DNA of 64,000 bases from positions 1,736,001 to 1,800,000 of the forward strand of contig OY734803.1 in assembly GCA_963457535.1 (NCBI GenBank), in the 5' to 3' direction. How positions within the stretch are numbered: position 1 is the first letter of the stretch; every line of letters starts with the position of its first letter. The stretch is from JAHRAW01 sp028066695. GTDB taxonomy: Bacteria; Pseudomonadota; Gammaproteobacteria; Arenicellales; Poriferihabitantaceae. The position numbers were made by a program, and so were the translations under genes. This document shows, one piece after another, positions 59,757-64,000 of the stretch. Below the pieces are notes generated by a model. It was not told the origin of the DNA and did not search any database. It saw only the letters and a list, made by a program, of their open reading frames with translations.

Positions 59757-61379
59757 TCATACCACCCCCTCCACCGCAAACGGCAGCGCGGCGAAAGTAA
59801 TGTTCATTTTGGTCAGTTCTTTCTGCCCCACATATTTCGCCGCCGCGAAAACCACCGCGGGTTTTCCCTTCTCAGCGACTTTCTTCGCAATCCGGTCGGC
59901 GCGGTCGCCATCCAGGGCGGATTCGGAGCCTCGCAGGAATTCCAGGTCGGGTTCGTAGATGAGGTGGTAGAGGCGAGAATTGGTCTCGTAAAAGAGACCA
60001 TCTTTGCGTTGGCGAATGGCGGCCGGGGATTCGCCAGTATTAATCCAGACAAGGTGGCGCGCCAGGGTTTCGTAGTCGGGAAGATTTTCACCGGTGAGCA
60101 TTTTTTCTGCATTGATTTCTTCGCCGAGAGTGCAGTAAGTGAAGCGGCCGCCAAGTCCGGCTTTTAACGCCGGATCTTTTGCGGTAGAAACACCTTTAAT
60201 GACTCGGCGGACGCGTTCTGCAGTGATTTTATCGGCGTAGTTTTCGCATTCCACGAGGATGAATTTTCGGTTTCCGCCTTTGGATTTGTTCAGGGCGAGG
60301 ACGGCGTGGGCGGTCGTGGCGGAGCCGGCGAAAGAGTCAAGGATTATTGAATCCTCGTCAGTCACCCATTCCAAGATGCGTTTTAACTGGTTCACATGCT
60401 TTTCGTGCGGAAACTCCGTCAGTTTCCCCGCGGTTCGCACATTCATCCACACATCCGACAGAACTTTGTAGTTTCTCGGTCCAATATAATATTGGACTGT
60501 ATTGTTCGGCCCCATGCGAATGAAATCCGGACGCATCCCTCTCTCTTGCAACCTCATGCCGTAATAGGCGTCGAGAGACATTTCGCTTTTGTAGGATTCC
60601 AAATACTCTTCATAATTCCTTTTCGCCAATTTGGAACGGGATTCATTCCAGCGCCATTGCCCGGTCGGCGGCGTCTTACCAAACAACTCAAAGCGCATGG
60701 TCGGCCGGTCAGTTCCCCGCCAAAAAGTGTCCCACTTTCCGGGTTCGTCTGCGTCTCCGCCCACCGTAAGTTTTCGAAACTTGGTGGCCGCATTTTTTGA
60801 ATAAACAAGCACAGTGTCATGTCCAATAGACAAGGAGTCAATTTTCTCAAATTGAGATTGGACATTTTTCGTTCCACGCCGCACCACAATTTCATTGCGG
60901 AAGTTTTCCACGCCAAATATTTCGTCCAATATCAGGCGCAGTCGGTGGTGTTCGTTGCTGTCAATGTTGACAAAAATCACGCCGTCTTCGGCGAGCAGTT
61001 CGCGAAGCAGGTGCAGGCGCGGCCACATCATGCACAGCCACTTGTCGTGCCGCTCCAAATCCTCGCCGTCCACCGGGTTTTTTCCCTGCAGCCAGTCGCG
61101 CATTTGCGGGCTGTTGACATTGTCGTTGTAAATCCATTTCTCATTCCCGGTGTTGTAAGGCGGGTCAATGTAAATGCAATGGACGCGCCCGGCATAACGC
61201 GGAAGCAGCGCTTTTAGCGCGTGCAAATTGTCGCCGTGAATGATCAGGTTTCCATCCAGTTCCGGCGGAGATTTTTGCGGCGGAAAACTTTTTGCGGGGT
61301 GCGCGTCCAGCGCGCGCACCGGCACGGTGAGATGGTGCGCGTAAATGATTTGTTTGCCTTTGAATTCCAGCGTGGGCAT
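59757..61379 (-). CDS. mod: type III methyltransferase paralogue (Mod2) with different recognition region
   Basis: 540 aa, intact. Same start (MPTLEFKGKQ), DPPY motif at 72-75 and SAM motif LDSFAGSATTAHAV as Mod1, with only a handful of substitutions in the first 160 residues. The recognition region (about 161-338; VGGDADEPGKWDTFWRG, GQWRWNESRSKLAKRNYEEY, LSDVWMNVRTAGKLTEFPHEK) is unlike Mod1, so it should methylate a different sequence. No res gene is adjacent. It would have to share the Res at 12022-14550 or act as an orphan methylase. Followed by TPR2. Confidence 0.92.
   Translation of the reverse strand: MPTLEFKGKQIIYAHHLTVPVRALDAHPAKSFPPQKSPPELDGNLIIHGDNLHALKALLPRYAGRVHCIYIDPPYNTGNEKWIYNDNVNSPQMRDWLQGKNPVDGEDLERHDKWLCMMWPRLHLLRELLAEDGVIFVNIDSNEHHRLRLILDEIFGVENFRNEIVVRRGTKNVQSQFEKIDSLSIGHDTVLVYSKNAATKFRKLTVGGDADEPGKWDTFWRGTDRPTMRFELFGKTPPTGQWRWNESRSKLAKRNYEEYLESYKSEMSLDAYYGMRLQERGMRPDFIRMGPNNTVQYYIGPRNYKVLSDVWMNVRTAGKLTEFPHEKHVNQLKRILEWVTDEDSIILDSFAGSATTAHAVLALNKSKGGNRKFILVECENYADKITAERVRRVIKGVSTAKDPALKAGLGGRFTYCTLGEEINAEKMLTGENLPDYETLARHLVWINTGESPAAIRQRKDGLFYETNSRLYHLIYEPDLEFLRGSESALDGDRADRIAKKVAEKGKPAVVFAAAKYVGQKELTKMNITFAALPFAVEGVV
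60205..60366. repeat. near-identical arm A of mod2 (matches 17703-17864)
   Basis: 162 bp, 4 mismatches to the mod1 copy. Bounds the divergent recognition region on its C-terminal side. Confidence 0.9.
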
Positions 61380-61384
61380 CGGTT
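60970..61384. repeat. near-identical arm B of mod2 (matches 18474-18888)
   Basis: 415 bp, 5 mismatches to the mod1 copy. Covers the start codon and DPPY block and bounds the recognition region on its N-terminal side. Confidence 0.9.
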
Positions 61385-61756
61385 GCTCCGGAAAAAGTGC
61401 GGGAAAAGTCCGGTGGGAAGCAAGGATAACAAATGCGCCGGCGGTTTTGGCGGAGTTTTGCGCGGGTGGAAGCGGGGGGAGCATCAAGGGAATTGGAGGA
61501 AATCGGGGGAAAATGGCAAAAATCGCGGGAAAATGCGCCAATTATTTTTGCGTTTCACCCGCTTGCGCTTGCGTTTTTAAGTGATAATCGCGCAATGCCG
61601 ATTCGCAAAGAGACCCGGGCAGGGCGCGTGAATGCTCTGCGGGACGATGCGAGCGGCGTATGAGGCGCGTTCGGCGGGGACATCCACGCCCATTGACGAC
61701 ATTGTAATTTTTCGCCAAAACGCGCGGCAAAACACAACCACATCCATGGAGGGAGC
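61380..61756. other. 377-bp gap between mod2 and hicA
   Basis: Contains the mod2 upstream region on the minus strand (TGTTATCCT, an extended -10-like element near 61430). On the plus strand there is only a 22-codon frame (61595-61663) without recognisable features. The stretch just before hicA has a strong Shine-Dalgarno, GGAGGGAGC. No other gene is seen; it may include decayed sequence. Confidence 0.5.
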
Positions 61757-61945
61757 ATGAAAATCAGGGAAATCATCAAATTGCTTTATAATGACGGCTG
61801 GGAATGGGTGGGAACGCGCGGCAGTCATCGGTATTTTAAGCATCCGGAAAAACCGGGCAAAGTCACTGTCGCCGGGCATCCGAGCAAAGATCTCCGGCCC
61901 AAAACCCAATCCACCATCCTCAAACAAGCGGGGCTCAAAAAATGA
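61757..61945 (+). CDS. hicA: HicA-type mRNA interferase toxin
   Basis: 62 aa with the HicA double-stranded-RNA-binding-like fold: KIREIIKLLYNDGWEWVGTRGSHRYFKHP, holding the catalytic His in GSHRYF, and VTVAGHPSKDLRPKTQSTILKQAGL. HicA cleaves mRNA and is held inactive by HicB. ATG at 61757 is preceded by GGAGGGAGC. It overlaps hicB by ATGA, the usual toxin-first order of hicAB loci. Confidence 0.92.
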   Translation: MKIREIIKLLYNDGWEWVGTRGSHRYFKHPEKPGKVTVAGHPSKDLRPKTQSTILKQAGLKK

Positions 61946-62196
61946 AATTCCTGGTTGTCTTTGAAAAAACCAATACCGGTTACTCCGCCTACTCGCCCGA
62001 CGTCCCCGGCTGCATCGCCGCCGGCGGGACGCTGGAGGAAACCGAAAAACTCATGCGCGAGGCGCTGGAAGGACACCTTGAATGGATGCGGCGCGACAAT
62101 GATGAAATGCCGAAGCCGGTCTCGCGCGTCGCGTTTTTTGAATACGACGCCGCGGCCGGCGGCGGCGTCCGGCAACAGCGCGCCGTGGCCGGCTAG
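61942..62196 (+). CDS. hicB: HicB-type antitoxin
   Basis: 84 aa. UPF0150/HicB domain: KFLVVFEKTNTGYSAYSPDVPGCIAAGGTLEETEKLMREALEGHLEWM. It lacks a C-terminal helix-turn-helix or ribbon-helix-helix DNA-binding part, so it may neutralise HicA without directly repressing the operon. Starts within the hicA stop. Confidence 0.9.
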   Translation: MKFLVVFEKTNTGYSAYSPDVPGCIAAGGTLEETEKLMREALEGHLEWMRRDNDEMPKPVSRVAFFEYDAAAGGGVRQQRAVAG

Positions 62197-62207
62197 GGGC
62201 GGCGCGA

Positions 62208-62468
62208 ATGAAATACTTGGTCGTCATTGAAAAAACCGAAACCGGTTATGCCGCCCACTCGCCCGACATCCTCGGCTGCACCGCCACCGGCGGGAGCGCC
62301 GCGGAAGCCGGAAAAAACATGCGCGAGGCGCTGGAAATCCAACTGGGGGCAATGCGGCGCAAAAAGAATGAAATGCCAAAAGCGCTCTCGCGGTTCGCGT
62401 ATTTTGAATACGACACCGGCGGCGCCGGCGGCGCCATCCGGCAAAAACACGACCTCGCAGTAGGCTAA
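62208..62468 (+). CDS. second HicB-like protein (tandem duplicate)
   Basis: 86 aa, starting 11 bp after hicB. KYLVVIEKTETGYAAHSPDILGCTATGG and MREALEIQLGAMRRKKNEMPKALSRFAYFEYD follow hicB closely over the whole length, including the FEYD end. It probably arose by tandem duplication. No second hicA exists here. It may be a backup antitoxin or may bind a distant HicA. Confidence 0.83.
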   Translation: MKYLVVIEKTETGYAAHSPDILGCTATGGSAAEAGKNMREALEIQLGAMRRKKNEMPKALSRFAYFEYDTGGAGGAIRQKHDLAVG

Positions 62469-62519
62469 GACGCGGCGCGGCGCGCCGTCGCGGGCACGGA
62501 CGCGAGCGCGGGTGGGCGG

Positions 62520-62831
62520 CTACTCCGTCGCTTTGTGCCGCGCGGTTTCAAATTGCTCCAGTTGCTCCGCGCTCGCCTCGCGCGCGTGGTCGGTTTTGTA
62601 TTGCGCGTAGGGCATGCCGTAGACGATTTCGCGCGCCTGCTCGTCGGTGAGTTCCACGCCGCGCGCGGCCGCTTCGGAGCGGTACCATTTGGAAAGGCAG
62701 TTGCGGCAGAAATATGCGAGGTTCATCAGATCGATGTTCTGCACTTCCGGATATTTGCGAAAGTGCGCGATCATCTTGCGGTAGACTGCGGCTTCAATTT
62801 CGGTCTGCTGTTGCGGATTGGCGTCGGACAT
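62520..62831 (-). CDS. DUF1244 protein
   Basis: 103 aa, soluble. Contains the DUF1244 core EAAVYRKMIAHFRKYPEVQNIDLMNLAYFCRNCLSKWYRSEA followed by VYGMPYAQYK. The conserved FCRNCLSKWY holds two cysteines in a CxxC-like CRNC spacing. Short helical proteins of this family are common in Proteobacteria, with no established function. ATG at 62831; the long upstream in-frame extension is antisense to kdsD and rejected. Divergent from kdsD. Confidence 0.85.
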   Translation of the reverse strand: MSDANPQQQTEIEAAVYRKMIAHFRKYPEVQNIDLMNLAYFCRNCLSKWYRSEAAARGVELTDEQAREIVYGMPYAQYKTDHAREASAEQLEQFETARHKATE

Positions 62832-62923
62832 GGTTTTTGCCGGGAAAGGGTGGGGAGGGGAATCATAGTAAAAAAGCGGCGTCCGCGGCGGCGCGCCCGC
62901 GCCATAATTTCCGCGCGCCGCGC

Positions 62924-62929
62924 TATACT
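62924..62929 (+). promoter_or_regulatory. kdsD: candidate -10 for kdsD
   Basis: TATACT 48 bp before the kdsD ATG in the 145-bp divergent gap with the DUF1244 gene. No matching -35 was seen. A TATGAT on the other strand (62862-62867) could serve the DUF1244 gene. Confidence 0.28.
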
Positions 62930-62976
62930 TTGCGCCCGCCGTCCGCCGCCCGCTTGATCCCCGACACCCCCGAAAA

Positions 62977-63966
62977 ATGGAAGCACAAAGCGCAATTTCA
63001 CACGCCCGCTCGGTGATAGAGATAGAGGCGGAGGCGGTCGCCGCGCTCGGCGCGCGGGTCGGGAGCGCTTTTGCGCGCGCCTGTGAATTGCTGCTGCAGT
63101 GCCGCGGGCGCGTGGTGGTCATCGGCATGGGGAAATCCGGGCACATCGGCGGCAAGATCGCCTCCACGCTGGCGAGCACCGGCACGCCGGCGTTTTTTGT
63201 GCATCCGGGCGAGGCCGGGCACGGCGACCTCGGCATGATCACCGCCGAGGACATCTCGCTGGTCATTTCCAATTCGGGCGAGACCGCCGAAGTCATTTCC
63301 ATTTTGCCGATCATCAAGCGCATCGGCGGCGGCCTGATCACGCTGACCGGCAAGCCCGACTCCACGCTGGGAAAGGAATCCGACGCATGCCTGAACACCG
63401 GCGTGGAGCGCGAGGCCTGCGCGCACAACCTCGCGCCGACCGCGAGCACCACCGCGGCGCTGGTCATGGGAGACGCGCTCGCCGTGGCGGTGCAGCGCCT
63501 GCGCGGTTTTTCGGCGCAGGATTTCGCGCGCACCCATCCGGCCGGCACGCTGGGCAAACGCCTGCTGCTGTATGCGTCCGATTTGATGCACAGCGGGGAA
63601 GAATTGCCGCTGGTGGACGACGGCGCGACGCTGCAGCAGTTGCTGGTGGAGATGTCGTCAAAAGGGCTCGGCATGGCCGGCGTGGTGGACGGCGAAAAAA
63701 AACTTCTGGGCATGTTCACCGACGGCGACCTGCGCCGCGCGCTGGAGCGCGAAGTGGATGTGTACCGCGCCAAGGCGGTGGATTTGATGACGCCGAAACC
63801 GTTTACCATCGCGCCCGACATGCTCGCCGCGGAGATCGTAAAAGTCATGCGCGATTTCGCGCAGCGCGGGCCGCACGCGGTCAACAGCGTGTTCGTGGTT
63901 GACGCCGAAGGGCGCGCGGTCGGCGCGCTGAACACGCATGACCTGCTGAAAGCCGGCGTGATTTAA
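62977..63966 (+). CDS. kdsD: arabinose-5-phosphate isomerase
   Basis: 329 aa KpsF/GutQ-type enzyme that makes arabinose 5-phosphate from ribulose 5-phosphate, the first step to Kdo for LPS. The N-terminal SIS domain has VVVIGMGKSGHIGGKIASTLASTGTPAFFVHPGEAGHGDLGM and the active-site His in DFARTHPAGTLGKRL. Two CBS domains follow (about 205-325; MFTDGDLRRALE, DLMTPKPFTI). Start ATG at 62977. The usual neighbour kdsC may begin at 63990. Confidence 0.95.
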   Translation: MEAQSAISHARSVIEIEAEAVAALGARVGSAFARACELLLQCRGRVVVIGMGKSGHIGGKIASTLASTGTPAFFVHPGEAGHGDLGMITAEDISLVISNSGETAEVISILPIIKRIGGGLITLTGKPDSTLGKESDACLNTGVEREACAHNLAPTASTTAALVMGDALAVAVQRLRGFSAQDFARTHPAGTLGKRLLLYASDLMHSGEELPLVDDGATLQQLLVEMSSKGLGMAGVVDGEKKLLGMFTDGDLRRALEREVDVYRAKAVDLMTPKPFTIAPDMLAAEIVKVMRDFAQRGPHAVNSVFVVDAEGRAVGALNTHDLLKAGVI

Positions 63967-63989
63967 CCGCAAGGGAGAAAAGAGAGCGC

Positions 63990-64000
63990 ATGAGTCTTCG
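63990..64000 (+). CDS. start of next gene (cut by window edge)
   Basis: ATGAGTCTTCG follows AAGGGAGAAAAGAGAG, a good Shine-Dalgarno, 24 bp after the kdsD stop. Only four codons are visible. kdsC (Kdo-8-phosphate phosphatase) is expected here from usual gene order, but the sequence cannot confirm it. Confidence 0.45.

Noticed and set aside
59757..61379. Mod2 as a pseudogene or silent cassette
   Set aside because: The frame is full length with start codon, ribosome-site-like sequence and all catalytic motifs, so it is listed as an intact gene; silence cannot be judged from sequence.
61595..61663. 22-codon gene upstream of hicA
   Set aside because: Too short, no clear Shine-Dalgarno and no recognisable sequence; kept only as a note on the gap.
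62832..63935. Long N-terminal extension of the DUF1244 gene
   Set aside because: Antisense to kdsD; the DUF1244 family starts at the ATG at 62831.
1..64000. tRNA or rRNA genes, CRISPR arrays, insertion sequences
   Set aside because: No cloverleaf, rRNA signature, regularly spaced repeats or transposase was recognised on either strand by eye.

Overview
The window is a GC-rich bacterial chromosome segment. Gene content and order suggest a Gammaproteobacterium: purB, pyrD, argH, lptM-lysA, rpsB-tsf divergent from map, a coxB-coxA-ctaG-coxC-SURF1 cluster, gltBD-hemE and kdsD. No rRNA or tRNA gene, CRISPR array, transposase or integrase was seen. Genes are tightly packed; many neighbours overlap by 4 bp (ATGA).

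Layout. 1-4301 (+): end of purB, then pyrD, argH, lptM, lysA. 4310-6713 (-): a thiamine-pyrophosphokinase-like gene, aroE and a cytosolic 5'-nucleotidase. 6818-11205 (+): an RND efflux adaptor and pump. 11195-18883 (-): a type III restriction-modification locus in the order mod1, TPR/membrane protein, unknown protein, PIN nuclease, res, with a TauD-like dioxygenase at its tail. 18987-21013: amidase and NYN-domain protein. 21269-24372: tsf and rpsB (-) opposite map (+). 24369-30047 (+): an AmgK-like kinase, a UPF0014 permease and a fused indolepyruvate ferredoxin oxidoreductase. 30170-42003: two exported fibronectin/Ig-type proteins with C-terminal dockerin-like EF-hand pairs, separated by a hydroxyacid dehydrogenase, a DUF2244 protein and heme O synthase. 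42115-49630: the cytochrome oxidase cluster, interrupted between subunits II and I by four small accessory genes. 49761-56900: gltB, gltD, hemE. 56901-62519: a second accessory island with a partial hemE 3' copy, a second mod-TPR pair and hicAB. 62520-64000: a DUF1244 gene, kdsD and the start of the next gene.

The most interesting system is the pair of mod-TPR modules 42.5 kb apart (15943-18883 and 58557-61379, same orientation). The two Mod proteins are intact and almost identical around the DPPY and FAGSAT catalytic blocks. Between these, the target-recognition regions (about residues 161-340) do not resemble each other. At DNA level the divergent cores are bracketed by about 415 bp with 5 mismatches and 162 bp with 4 mismatches. 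Only the first module carries res. This looks like a two-locus specificity repertoire for one type III enzyme, with a membrane-anchored TPR protein as a possible extra component. An unknown-protein/PIN pair that resembles a toxin-antitoxin unit is built into the same operon.

Other notable points: ribosomal protein S2 has a roughly 160-residue Ala/Pro- then Lys/Ala-rich tail; a 74-bp copy of the hemE 3' end brackets three accessory genes; SURF1 and a DUF2909-like gene have overlapping head-to-head start codons; and a gene-free structured stretch lies at 26171-26588.
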